Part shown: positions 8,768-16,377 of the stretch, piece after piece
Position numbering within the stretch: the stretch's first letter is position 1
Layout: each line of letters starts with the position of its first letter
Assembly (NCBI RefSeq): GCF_000686805.1
Contig: NZ_JMLP01000036.1
Span: 1 to 24,092 of the forward strand
Reading direction: 5' to 3'
From: Bacillus sp. UNC41MFS5
Lineage (GTDB): Bacteria; Bacillota; Bacilli; Bacillales_B; DSM-18226
DNA length: 24,092 nucleotides
Program-made: the position numbers and the translations under genes
The notes under the pieces: generated by a model
Seen by the model: the letters and a program-made list of their open reading frames with translations, nothing else
Told to the model about the DNA's origin: nothing
Database searches by the model: none

Positions 8768-10096
8768 TCACAACCGGTGTGATAGTTTCCTTGCATAACG
8801 GTTCACTGGAATATCTAAACCTAAATGTCCACGCAGAGTATCATCCTCATATTGACTTCTAAATAACCCTCGTTCTTGTAAAATAGGGACTACACGCTCA
8901 ACGAATTCAGGCAGTCCTTTTGGTGTTGCAGCTTGAATGATAAATCCATCTGCCGCCTCTTCTTCATACCATTGTTGAATAAGGTCCGCTACTTTCTCTG
9001 GCGTCCCAACAAATTGTCCTTTCGGTGTTGCAAAATGAAGGGCAACTTGACGTAACGTTAAATTTCGTTCTCTTGCCATTCTTTTAATTTTGTCAGACGC
9101 ACTCCGACTACTTTCTCCAATATCGCCTAAATGCGGAAACGGTTCATCCAGAGGATATTGAGTGAAATCATGGTCATCAAAGGGTCTTCCTAATGCATGA
9201 AGGGCTTTTTCAATGGTAACAAGACTAGCAATCTCTTCATGTTTACGATCAGCTTCTTCTTGAGTATCACCAATGATGGGATTAATACCTGGCAAAATGG
9301 AGATATTGTCAGGATTTCTTCCAAATGCGCGGACTCTTTTTTTGATATCTGCATAGTATTGTTTCAAGTCCTCAAAACTTCCGCCGCCTGCAAAAATAGC
9401 ATCTGCATGTTTGGCTGCAAAGTTTCTGCCTTCTTCAGATTTTCCAGCTTGAAAAATAACGGGTTGCCCCTGTTTGGACCGAGCTATATTTAATGGACCT
9501 TTAACGGAAAAAAACTCTCCATTATGATTGAGCGTATGTAACTTTTTTTTATCAAAAAAGACCCCTGATTCTTTATCATAGACAAAGGCATCATCTTCCC
9601 ATGAATCCCATAACCCTTTTGTGACTTCAAGGAACTCTTCTGCCCTTTTGTATCGTACAGCATGAGGGGGATGGGCCTTTTTATTGTAATTATCCGCAGA
9701 TCCCGAAAGCCATGAAGTTACCACATTCCACCCAGCTCTCCCATGGCTGATATGATCCAGTGAAGCAAGCTGTCTAGCCAGAGTGTATGGCTCACTATAG
9801 CTCGCAGTAATGGTCGCAACCAATCCTATATGGTTTGTTACTGAAGCAAGTGCTGACAAAATAGTGACTGGTTCAAACCTATTTAAATAATGGGGGCTGG
9901 AATTTTCATTGATTGAAACACTATCCGCAATAAAAACAAAATCAAGTTTCCCCTCTTCTGCCTTTTGTGCCTGTTCCTTATAGAATTTGAAATTCGTACT
10001 TGCATTAGGTAAGGAATCCGGATGTCTCCAGTCTCCCCAGCCTCCTCCAACACCATGAATCATCGCTCCTAATTTTAATGTTCTTTGTTTTGCCAT
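8768..10096 (-). CDS. FMN-dependent monooxygenase, NtaA/SnaA/DszA (luciferase-like) family, copy 1
   Basis: Uses reduced FMN and O2 to oxidise a small organic substrate. The family includes nitrilotriacetate, dibenzothiophene-sulfone and dimethyl-sulfide monooxygenases and Bacillus CmoJ (YtnJ), which cleaves S-(2-succino)cysteine derivatives. The 442-aa length is typical. Family blocks: [14 protein letters not shown] near residues 14-27, [57 protein letters not shown], and C-terminal [13 protein letters not shown] strong GGAGGAG precedes the ATG. It lies between the crotonase (119 bp upstream) and the importer genes, linking import to oxidation. It relies on a flavin reductase encoded elsewhere; none is present here. 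It is roughly three quarters identical by eye to the product at 14925-16247. Confidence 0.93.
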   Translation of the reverse strand: MAKQRTLKLGAMIHGVGGGWGDWRHPDSLPNASTNFKFYKEQAQKAEEGKLDFVFIADSVSINENSSPHYLNRFEPVTILSALASVTNHIGLVATITASYSEPYTLARQLASLDHISHGRAGWNVVTSWLSGSADNYNKKAHPPHAVRYKRAEEFLEVTKGLWDSWEDDAFVYDKESGVFFDKKKLHTLNHNGEFFSVKGPLNIARSKQGQPVIFQAGKSEEGRNFAAKHADAIFAGGGSFEDLKQYYADIKKRVRAFGRNPDNISILPGINPIIGDTQEEADRKHEEIASLVTIEKALHALGRPFDDHDFTQYPLDEPFPHLGDIGESSRSASDKIKRMARERNLTLRQVALHFATPKGQFVGTPEKVADLIQQWYEEEAADGFIIQAATPKGLPEFVERVVPILQERGLFRSQYEDDTLRGHLGLDIPVNRYARKLSHRL

Positions 10097-10215
10097 CGTG
10101 ACTCCTCCATTCTAGAAAGATCTAGATTTGTAAATAAAAACTATAAGTATTAACATCGAAATACTTGGTTTTATGAAAGAACTGGCTTGCTTTCGAATCA
10201 ATCATCAAAGGAAAC

Positions 10216-10956
10216 CTATTTTGTAACATAATCCGTAAACCTTTGTTTAAAGTCCCCCATTCGAACTGAGTTCCTTGTGAGTTCATGCGTACCATGAAAC
10301 GGTTCATTACTTAGTTCTTTTAAGGTTTGGATGGCATGAGCCGGAACCCGATTCAAGGTTTTGGCCCAATTGTTTGACACATCGTGTGCTTCCTTTAGAT
10401 CCTCACATATTTCATGCACTAATCCAAAATCCTTCGCCATTTGGGCATCAATCTTCTTGTTTAACAATGTCACATATCGAGCCCTTGAAGCACCAATTTC
10501 ATTTATTAAGCGCTGGGTACCCAAGATCAAGCCAAATTGCGGACCTGGAAACCGAAAAACGGCTGAAGGTGTTCCGATTCTTAGGTCGCAAGAAAGTGCT
10601 AAATCCGCACCTGCTCCAAATGCATATCCATTGATCACCGCAATAGTGGGAATGTGGAAATGTGCTAACATGTCTAATAAAATCGATACATCCGTAAAGA
10701 ACTGTGCTGCTTCTTCATTCGTTAAGGATTGGATATATTTCACATCCACTCCCGAACTGAAGGCTTTCGTTACTTCACTGCTTAAAATCAGGGTACCTAT
10801 ATCTTCCCTGCCGCGAATGATTTCTAAGTACTTTCTCAAATCTTTGTATAAGATATTATTTATGGCGTTCAAATTAAGCGGACTGTTGATGAAAAGATGT
10901 GCTGTTTTTCTCTGGAAATCCTGATGATCCGTGATTACTAATTTAACTGTTTCCAT
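10216..10956 (-). CDS. atypical enoyl-CoA hydratase/isomerase (crotonase) family protein
   Basis: Crotonase-fold protein of 246 aa, expected to act on a CoA thioester made by the CoA-transferase of the same operon. The two oxyanion-hole regions are visible: AFSSGVD (65-71) and GYAFGAGADLALSCD (110-124), then FPGPQFGLILGTQRL (136-150). In canonical hydratases, Glu of GGGCELA and Glu of the following QPE motif are catalytic. Here the aligned residues are Asp118 and Gln140, so simple hydration is unlikely. Other crotonase chemistries (isomerase, hydrolase, dehalogenase-like or elimination) are possible. It starts 17 bp after the small NifX-like gene. AAAGGTG before the ATG is a modest ribosome binding site. 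The family is secure; the reaction is not known. Confidence 0.88.
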   Translation of the reverse strand: METVKLVITDHQDFQRKTAHLFINSPLNLNAINNILYKDLRKYLEIIRGREDIGTLILSSEVTKAFSSGVDVKYIQSLTNEEAAQFFTDVSILLDMLAHFHIPTIAVINGYAFGAGADLALSCDLRIGTPSAVFRFPGPQFGLILGTQRLINEIGASRARYVTLLNKKIDAQMAKDFGLVHEICEDLKEAHDVSNNWAKTLNRVPAHAIQTLKELSNEPFHGTHELTRNSVRMGDFKQRFTDYVTK

Positions 10957-10973
10957 CCTGACACCTTTCCTGC

Positions 10974-11351
10974 TTAGCCTTGTGGCACGTTACTTGGCTC
11001 GATTTCGTTCGCAGAAAGTTCTGTGGTTATTTCTAGTCCATGGTTATCAATTAACTGTTTTAATTCTGAAAAACTAGTTCCTGGTTGTACTCTGTAATAA
11101 ACAAATTCCTCTTTTTGTGCAGCTTCATATGACAAGTCACAAAGCATTTTCGGCGGAGCACATAAAAGATTGATGTTTCTTTCATTCAGCCACCTAATGA
11201 CGGCTCCTCTTTTTCCAGTTTGGAACTGTGTTGCCGGATTTTCAAAATCCTGTCGTTCACCTGTCTCAACATCGTATAAACGAATAATGTCGCCTTCAAT
11301 AATTGGTACAATCATTTCGTTTTCTCCTGATAATGTCATGGCTAATTTCAT
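10974..11351 (-). CDS. small protein with NifX/NifB-like fold (predicted)
   Basis: 125-aa cytosolic protein. I do not recognise it confidently. The pattern suggests the dinitrogenase iron-molybdenum-cofactor-binding fold: MKLAMTLSGEN at the start, then IIRLYDVETGE followed by ENPA, GKRGAVIRWLNERNINLLCA, and VYYRVQPGTSFSELKQLI. This matches the strand/helix order of NifX-type proteins but lacks the usual Gly/His-rich loop. Two cysteines (CAPPKMLC) could bind something. GAGGGA lies six nt before the ATG, and the gene sits 27 bp after the CoA-transferase and 17 bp before the crotonase, so it is a true operon member. A regulatory, scaffold or accessory role is as likely as an enzymatic one. Confidence 0.75.
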   Translation of the reverse strand: MKLAMTLSGENEMIVPIIEGDIIRLYDVETGERQDFENPATQFQTGKRGAVIRWLNERNINLLCAPPKMLCDLSYEAAQKEEFVYYRVQPGTSFSELKQLIDNHGLEITTELSANEIEPSNVPQG

Positions 11352-11378
11352 GGGAATTCCCTCTTCTCCTTCGCTTTT

Positions 11379-12575
11379 TTATCTTCCTGCCTCTGTTGGA
11401 TGAAGCCATTCTTCAATAACCTGTTCATTATGCTGCCCTAACTTTGGAGGCATCCGATAAATCTCAAATTCATAGTTTGTCATTTTCACTGGAAATCCTA
11501 CGGACGTTGTTTGTTCTCCATTTGGTAATTCCATTGTTTCCAAAATATTCAGTGATTTCGTAATAGGGCTTGCCAATGCTTCTGCGAAATTATTAACCGG
11601 AGCGGCGGGAACCCCTCTTCTGTCAAATTCAGCAATCCATTCCACCGCAGGTTTCGTTACAAAGACTTGCTCCAATATCGTTTTTAGCTCTTTTTGATTT
11701 TGAGCACGTAGGGACTGGGTGGCGAACCTCGGATCCTCGTATAAATCCGTTACATCCGCCGCTTCACACACTTGATACCACAGCTTATCATTTCCTGCAG
11801 CAATCACAAATGGCTGATCCTTTCCTTGATAGGCTTGATAAGGCGCATTTCTAGGATGTGCACTTCCTAATCGTTTTGGAGGTACCCCTTTTCCATAAAA
11901 TTCACTTGTTTGCAGTGCTGAAATACCAAGTACACTGCCAAGCATAGAACAATCAATGTACGCTCCCTTTCCTCCTTGCTTTACTTTTAAAATCGAAGCG
12001 GTAATCGAATACGCTGCATACAAACCGACGGCAAAGTCTGCAATTGGAACTCCGCATTTTACAGGTGGCCCTTCCTCCTCGCCGGTCACACTCATGAGTC
12101 CACTAAAGGCTTGAATGGTGACGTCAAAGGCTCCTTTTTTGGCAAAGGGGCCTTCTTGCCCATAACCTGAAATCGAGCAATAAACCAATTTGGGATGTTC
12201 TTGAGACAAACCGCTGTAGTGTAGTCCGAATTTTTCTAATACACCAGGCCGGTAATTTTCAACAATCACATCTGCTTTTAAACAAAGCTGCTTTAATACG
12301 TTCAGATCTTCCTGATTTTTAAAATCGATTGAGACGCTACGCTTATTTCTGTTTAACGAAGAAAAGTTTGCACTAAATTCCTCGTATTGTGAATTTTCAA
12401 TAAACGGAGGCCAGTTTCGCATCCCATCCCCGCCTTCTGGTCTCTCAATTTTAATCACATCTGCTCCAAGATCCGCTAATAGCATGCCGGTATATGGTCC
12501 AGCCGCAATTTGGCCAAATTCAAGGACTCGCACCCCAGTTAGTGGTTTCGTTTGATTCTGTTTCCATTTCTCCAA
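11379..12575 (-). CDS. class III CoA-transferase, CaiB/BaiF family
   Basis: Moves CoA from a donor thioester to a carboxylic acid, here probably the acid produced by the oxygenases. Length 398 aa, standard for the family. Diagnostic N-terminus PLTGVRVLEFGQIAAGPYTG and ADLGADVIKIERPEGGD (11-50), KRSVSIDF, VENYRPGVLEKFGL, and the catalytic aspartate region GAFDVTIQAFSGLMSVTG with Asp151. The start is TTG at 12575, with GTGGAG eight nt upstream. It is the first gene of the eight-gene cluster, so its 5' region should carry the operon promoter. Known relatives include the 3-sulfinopropionate CoA-transferase (Act) of thiodipropionate degraders, which fits the mercapto-acid dioxygenase nearby, but the acyl specificity is inferred, not seen. 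Confidence 0.93.
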   Translation of the reverse strand: MEKWKQNQTKPLTGVRVLEFGQIAAGPYTGMLLADLGADVIKIERPEGGDGMRNWPPFIENSQYEEFSANFSSLNRNKRSVSIDFKNQEDLNVLKQLCLKADVIVENYRPGVLEKFGLHYSGLSQEHPKLVYCSISGYGQEGPFAKKGAFDVTIQAFSGLMSVTGEEEGPPVKCGVPIADFAVGLYAAYSITASILKVKQGGKGAYIDCSMLGSVLGISALQTSEFYGKGVPPKRLGSAHPRNAPYQAYQGKDQPFVIAAGNDKLWYQVCEAADVTDLYEDPRFATQSLRAQNQKELKTILEQVFVTKPAVEWIAEFDRRGVPAAPVNNFAEALASPITKSLNILETMELPNGEQTTSVGFPVKMTNYEFEIYRMPPKLGQHNEQVIEEWLHPTEAGR

Positions 12576-12680
12576 ATAACCAGCTCCACTTTTTGTTTAT
12601 TAATATTTTCATGCGCACAGATCCTTTATAAACCCTTTATTCTGATTGAATTACTCGGTTTAAAGTTAGTATATATCACG

Positions 12681-12695
12681 ATAGTCCCCAAGTAT
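12681..12695. promoter_or_regulatory. possible LysR-type box upstream of the CoA-transferase operon
   Basis: The minus strand reads ATACTTGGGGACTAT, i.e. ATA-N9-TAT containing T-N11-A, the loose LysR consensus. It lies about 105 nt before the operon start, with TATACT just downstream as a possible -10 and no good -35, as is common for LysR-activated promoters. The dyad is only three bp per arm, so this is weak. The remainder of 12576-12856 holds only the repeat/terminator listed next. Confidence 0.25.
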
Positions 12696-12752
12696 AATTG
12701 AAAAATGGAAATCGTTCATTCAAAAAAATTGAAGTGTATACATGACTGTATC

Positions 12753-12778
12753 AAAAAAAAAAACGGTGTCAGGCACCG
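12753..12778 (-). terminator. terminator of the LysR gene made from a dispersed repeat
   Basis: The minus strand reads CGGTGCCTGACACCG (12764-12778), a near-palindrome, followed directly by 11 T residues (12753-12763). This is a compact intrinsic terminator about 80 bp past the LysR stop codon. The hairpin is one of three GGTGTCAGGCACC copies in the window (others at 20243 and 23487), so a mobile or dispersed repeat seems to serve as terminator here. Confidence 0.75.
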
Positions 12779-12856
12779 CCCTACAAAAGCGAGTGTCAAA
12801 ATAAACGATATCAAACTTGTATTTTCTGTAAATGCGAAACACCATTTGAAACACTC

Positions 12857-13732
12857 TTATACACTTTCTTTAATTGTCGTAATTAATCTTTGTACCGCCT
12901 TACTATTTTGAATGCCCTTTGCCTTTCTTACAATCCCCGTAACAACGCCAATTTCTAAATCCACAATCCTCCTTTTTACCGTCCCTTTTGGCAGGGTGCC
13001 AACGATGATATCCGGGATAACGGCTATTCCTAGGCCAGCCTGGACATATTCCTTTAAAGCAGACATACTGTTTACTTCTAATCCAATTTGAGGAGTAACA
13101 CCCGCTTTTAACAATGACATTTCTAAATGGATGCGATAATTACAAACAAACCCACTTAACAATAGCCGTTCATTATTAAAATCTGATAAAAAAATCTCCT
13201 TTTTCTCTGCAAATGGATGGCGGTCGGATATCAATATCGATACATCTTCCGTCAGTAACGGCTCAAATGTAATCGTGTGATCTAGTTCAGGTGTGTTACA
13301 AATCGCCAGGTCCAGTTCCCCTTCTTTAATCATTTCCGTTAATCGATTGGAGTTGTTAATTTCGATACTCATTTGGACCTTTGGATATTCGTCACAAAAA
13401 GGAGCCAAAATGTTTGGTAACCGATAAATCGCCATAGGTTCAATGGCACCGACCTTGATTTTACCCGTTTCTCCATTCAGCCATTCATCCATTGAGCTTT
13501 GTACGTACTCTAAATCATTAAGCAGTATAGAAGACTTCTCCAAAAAGACCCTGCCTGCCTCTGTTAAACAAATTTTTCTTCCTCGTTCAAATAACTTAAC
13601 ACCCAAATCCATTTCCAATTTTTGAATTTGCATCGTAACCGTTGACTGTACATAATTTAGTGCCTCAGCTGCTTTTTGAAAACTTCCAAAACGGGCAATC
13701 GTTTGGAATGTTTTGACTGCTTTCAAATCCAT
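12857..13732 (-). CDS. LysR-family transcriptional regulator
   Basis: DNA-binding regulator, probably of the CoA-transferase/monooxygenase/importer operon lying directly downstream on the same strand and perhaps of the divergent dioxygenase gene. N-terminal winged helix-turn-helix (about 1-60: MDLKAVKTFQTIARFGSFQKAAEALNY, QSTVTMQIQKLE, LFERGRKICLTEAGR), then the periplasmic-binding-like effector domain (about 88-291), with typical GAIEPMAIYRLP, GELDLAIC and VQAGLGIAVIP. Start chosen at MDLKAVK (291 aa), the usual LysR start; a TTG three codons earlier lies too close to AGGGGTGA. The effector is unknown. A strong promoter at 13905-13933 and a structured, terminator-bearing leader precede it. 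Confidence 0.93.
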   Translation of the reverse strand: MDLKAVKTFQTIARFGSFQKAAEALNYVQSTVTMQIQKLEMDLGVKLFERGRKICLTEAGRVFLEKSSILLNDLEYVQSSMDEWLNGETGKIKVGAIEPMAIYRLPNILAPFCDEYPKVQMSIEINNSNRLTEMIKEGELDLAICNTPELDHTITFEPLLTEDVSILISDRHPFAEKKEIFLSDFNNERLLLSGFVCNYRIHLEMSLLKAGVTPQIGLEVNSMSALKEYVQAGLGIAVIPDIIVGTLPKGTVKRRIVDLEIGVVTGIVRKAKGIQNSKAVQRLITTIKESV

Positions 13733-13763
13733 ATTTATCAATTCACCCCTAGAAGATTCTACT

Positions 13764-13898
13764 AAGAAAAAAGCGCAAAAAAGCCTATGAATCTAGGAAG
13801 ATTTCATAGGCTTTTCATTCATTTCAGCCCATAAGACATCTACCCTATTTATTAAGGGCCTCTAGTTGTCTAGCGGGCTTTATTACTTAATATTGTTA
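13764..13898 (-). ncRNA. structured leader with terminator and antiterminator (candidate riboswitch/attenuator)
   Basis: RNA expected from about 13898 to the T-tract at 13764-13780. Nested stem: AGCCC/GGGCT (13875-13879 with 13826-13830), AGACA/TGTCT (13867-13871 with 13834-13838), CTA/TAG, then CCCT/AGGG (13855-13858 with 13843-13846) with a GAGG bulge. After it comes a perfect 11-bp terminator stem (13803-13813 with 13781-13791) followed by TTTTTTGCGCTTTTTT. The segment TTATGGGCT (13826-13834), which includes the 3' arm of the outer stem, can instead pair for 9 bp (two G-U) with AGCCTATGA in the terminator. The three helices are thus mutually exclusive, the architecture of a transcription-attenuating riboswitch; outer-stem formation would favour termination. 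I cannot match it to T-box, SAM, purine, preQ1, fluoride or other classes I know. A small independent RNA is the alternative. Confidence 0.65.
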
Positions 13899-13904
13899 CT
13901 GTTT

Positions 13905-13933
13905 ACTATATTTTGACTTTTCCGATATGTCAA
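13905..13933 (-). promoter_or_regulatory. sigma-A promoter of the LysR leader
   Basis: Minus strand TTGACA (13928-13933), 17-nt spacer and TATAGT (13905-13910). Near-consensus; the start point is predicted around 13898, immediately before the structured leader. Confidence 0.8.
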
Positions 13934-13961
13934 GTTGGTTTTATCTATATTTTTGAAATCA

Positions 13962-13978
13962 ATTCATTTTTTTTGAAT
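13962..13978. promoter_or_regulatory. candidate LysR operator between the divergent genes
   Basis: Inverted repeat ATTCA-N7-TGAAT containing T-N11-A. It lies 28 bp upstream of the -35 of the LysR promoter and about 110 bp before the dioxygenase start, the usual position for a LysR autoregulatory site. The centre is a T-run, so chance is possible. Confidence 0.35.
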
Positions 13979-14087
13979 GAACTCTTCATTTCTTTCCATT
14001 TTACACTCCTTTATTTTCATTTTATGATCATTATAAACCTTATTATTCTGATTTTTATACTAAGAATTAAACAGGAGGCTCAAAAAA

Positions 14088-14681
14088 ATGGTCAATATTA
14101 ACCCTTTTCAAATTTTCGAAAAATCAGTAAGAAATGTGCTGCAGGAGACCAGTTCGGAAAAAGAGATTGTCACTAAACTTAAACCACACTTCCAATCATT
14201 TATTGAATCAGAAGGATTAGTACCTGATAGTTACAAAATACCGGCAGAGGAAAAGTATCGTCAATATTTACTGTACAGGCCAGAGGATGAAGCATTTTCG
14301 ATTGTAGCTTTTGTTTGGGGGCCTGGGCAAACCGCTCCGATACATGATCATTTGGTCTGGGGACTGGTGGGTATTTATGAAGGTGCCATTGAAGAAACAA
14401 GATATCGTGAAAAACAAAATGCTCCAGATGAAGCTGGCCTTCATTTGGATTTGGTGGATACAGTCATCGCGAAAAAACATGATATTTCTTTTGTCTACCC
14501 GCCAAACGCGGATATTCACAGTGTTCGTAATCCTTTTGACGAAATGGCTATCACTATTCATATTTATGGAACCGATATTGGAAAACAGAATCGTCACTCC
14601 TATCAAAAAGAACCGTATCAAATAAAACCGATTGTAACCCCACATTATAACAAAGTCCCGGTCTATTCCAATCAGGGTTAA
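14088..14681 (+). CDS. thiol dioxygenase of the cysteine dioxygenase family, 3-mercaptopropionate dioxygenase-like
   Basis: Non-haem iron cupin expected to add O2 to the sulfur of a small thiol, giving a sulfinic acid. Length 197 aa. The core YRQYLLYR, FSIVAFVWGPGQ, HDHLVWGLVG closely follows what I remember of Pseudomonas 3-mercaptopropionate dioxygenase (YQQYLL, FSVVSFVWGPGQ, HDHRVWGLIG). Iron ligands: His86, His88 and His144. The Ser-His-Tyr triad of that enzyme appears as Thr156-His158-Tyr160, the substrate-side Gln is Gln59, and Arg169 corresponds to its carboxylate-binding Arg168. This favours a mercapto-acid over cysteine. AGGAGG lies eight nt before the ATG. The gene is divergent from the LysR gene and ends in a strong terminator. 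Exact substrate is inferred. Confidence 0.9.
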   Translation: MVNINPFQIFEKSVRNVLQETSSEKEIVTKLKPHFQSFIESEGLVPDSYKIPAEEKYRQYLLYRPEDEAFSIVAFVWGPGQTAPIHDHLVWGLVGIYEGAIEETRYREKQNAPDEAGLHLDLVDTVIAKKHDISFVYPPNADIHSVRNPFDEMAITIHIYGTDIGKQNRHSYQKEPYQIKPIVTPHYNKVPVYSNQG

Positions 14682-14717
14682 AAAACGGTTAGGTTAGTTA
14701 AATAACAAATTAAAAAT

Positions 14718-14770
14718 GCTGTTCCATTAAAGAAAGGCCTGCCGCCTTATCTTATGGAACAGCTTTTTCT
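14718..14770 (+). terminator. terminator of the thiol dioxygenase gene
   Basis: 10-bp outer stem GCTGTTCCAT/ATGGAACAGC (14718-14727 with 14754-14763), nested inner stem AAGGC/GCCTT, then TTTTTCTTG on the plus strand, 37 bp past the stop codon. Confidence 0.88.
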
Positions 14771-14828
14771 TGTATATGTGATGTATATCTAATAGGTCTT
14801 AAGCAGGACCTATTACCCTGCGGCCAAC

Positions 14829-14868
14829 CAAAAAAACACACGAAACGATGTAAGAAATTTCGTGTGTT
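14829..14868 (-). terminator. terminator of the second monooxygenase gene
   Basis: 11-bp stem AACACACGAAA/TTTCGTGTGTT (14835-14845 with 14858-14868), followed on the minus strand by a run of T (14829-14836). It lies about 60 bp past the stop at 14925 and faces the plus-strand terminator. Between the two is an 8-bp inverted repeat (AATAGGTC/GACCTATT, 14791-14814) of unknown role. Confidence 0.88.
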
Positions 14869-14924
14869 ATCGTACTATTTTATATTAGAAGAAAGAAATC
14901 GTCGTTCATTCATGTAATTTTATA

Positions 14925-16247
14925 TTACTGTAGAACCTTTTTCGAATTACGGTTTTCGGGAACTTTTAATCCAAGATGTCCCCGCAATGTATCATGTTCG
15001 TATTCTGTACGGAATAATCCCCGGTCCTGCAGGATGGGAACCACTCGATCCACAAATTCAGGCAATCCTTTTGGAGTCGAGGCTCCCACAATGAATCCAT
15101 CAGCGGCGTTGTCTTCAAGCCACTCTTGGATTAAGTCAGCTACTCTTTCAGGAGTTCCAACGAATTCCCCTTTAGGTGTTGAAAATTCCAGAGCCACTTG
15201 ACGTAAGGTTAAGTTTCTTTCTTTCGCGCTTCTTTTAATAGTTTCGGATGTACCGCGATGGCTATCACTTCCTAAATCCCCTAGATCTGGGAATGGTTCA
15301 TCCACTGGATATTGGGTGAAGTCGTGATCATCAAAAGGTCTGCCCAACGCATGCAGCGCCTTATCGATTGTAACAAGGTTGGCGATTTCCTGATGCTTGC
15401 GGTCCGCATCCTCCTGCGTATCACCAATCACCGGAACGATACCGGGTAAGATGAACAATTCATCTGGGTTTCGTCCAAACTCACGTGCTCTTCTCTTCAC
15501 ATCTGCATAATAAGCTTGAGCCTCTTCCTTTGAATGATGTCCAGCGAAAATGGCATCTGCGTTTTTGGCGGCAAAGTCTCTGCCGCTTTCTGATACACCC
15601 GCCTGAAAAATGACCGGTTGACCTTGTTTCGAACGAGAAATATTTAACGGGCCCTTAACAGAAAAATACGTCCCTTTATGATTTAACGTATGCAGCTTTT
15701 CCTTATCAAAAAAGACACCTGAATCTTTGTCATAGACAAACGCATCATCTTCCCAGGAATCCCATAACCCCTTTGTTACCTCCAAAAATTCCTGTGCAAT
15801 CTTATAACGTTCCGAGTGGGAAGGGTGGCGGTCCCGGCTGTAATTATCCGCTGAACCTGACAACCAGGATGTCACCACATTCCATCCTGCTCTGCCATCA
15901 CTGATGTGATCCAATGAAGCGAATTGTCTTGCTGCTGTATATGGCTCGCTATAGCTGACAGTTACCGTACCGACTAATCCAATATGATGAGAATTACCGG
16001 CAATCGCTGATAAAATGGTCATCGGCTCGAAACGGTTCAAATAATGGGGACTGGAATTTTCATTAATTGAAACACTATCTGCAATAAAAACAAAATCCAA
16101 TTTTCCTTCTTCTGCTTTTTGCGCTTGCTGCCTATAAAAATCCCAGTTTGTACTTGCATTTGGCAGAGAATCAGGATGTCTCCAGTCTCCCCATCCACCA
16201 CCTACTCCATGAATCCAAGCACCTAAAACAATGTTCTTCTTCGCCAT
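14925..16247 (-). CDS. FMN-dependent monooxygenase, NtaA/SnaA/DszA (luciferase-like) family, copy 2
   Basis: 440-aa paralogue of the product at 8768-10096, sharing nearly all conserved blocks ([88 protein letters not shown]). Differences concentrate around residues 78-95 ([21 protein letters not shown] against [21 protein letters not shown]), the [10 protein letters not shown] segment and the C-terminal tail, consistent with a related but not identical substrate. GAGGAGGAG precedes the ATG. It is a single-gene unit with its own promoter and terminator, separated from the importer cluster by the regulator and the dioxygenase. Like copy 1, it needs a separate flavin reductase. Confidence 0.93.
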   Translation of the reverse strand: MAKKNIVLGAWIHGVGGGWGDWRHPDSLPNASTNWDFYRQQAQKAEEGKLDFVFIADSVSINENSSPHYLNRFEPMTILSAIAGNSHHIGLVGTVTVSYSEPYTAARQFASLDHISDGRAGWNVVTSWLSGSADNYSRDRHPSHSERYKIAQEFLEVTKGLWDSWEDDAFVYDKDSGVFFDKEKLHTLNHKGTYFSVKGPLNISRSKQGQPVIFQAGVSESGRDFAAKNADAIFAGHHSKEEAQAYYADVKRRAREFGRNPDELFILPGIVPVIGDTQEDADRKHQEIANLVTIDKALHALGRPFDDHDFTQYPVDEPFPDLGDLGSDSHRGTSETIKRSAKERNLTLRQVALEFSTPKGEFVGTPERVADLIQEWLEDNAADGFIVGASTPKGLPEFVDRVVPILQDRGLFRTEYEHDTLRGHLGLKVPENRNSKKVLQ

Positions 16248-16377
16248 TTGAACTTCTCCTCCTCATTTTTTCAAAGCCTTCCTGTCTTCTGATTTGATTC
16301 CATGATACAGGATCTATGGAAAACATCTGGCCAACCCTATAAACAAATGATGATTCTCTCATCCCCATAGAAAGTGT

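Noticed and set aside
10122..10307. 61-codon frame in the gap before the first monooxygenase
   Set aside because: It overlaps the crotonase 3' end in another frame and lacks a ribosome binding site.
10957..10973. GGTGTCAGG just before the crotonase ATG as another copy of the dispersed repeat
   Set aside because: Only nine bases match and the right arm (CACC) is missing; it is adequately explained as the gene's ribosome binding region.
13769..13813. Reading the hairpin before the LysR gene as a plus-strand terminator
   Set aside because: The T-tract is far better on the minus strand, and a strong minus-strand promoter lies directly upstream, so it belongs to the LysR leader.
13813..13890. 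The LysR leader as a T-box or S-box (SAM) riboswitch
   Set aside because: No T-box AGGGTGGNACCGCG sequence and no S-box conserved blocks are present; the stem architecture differs.
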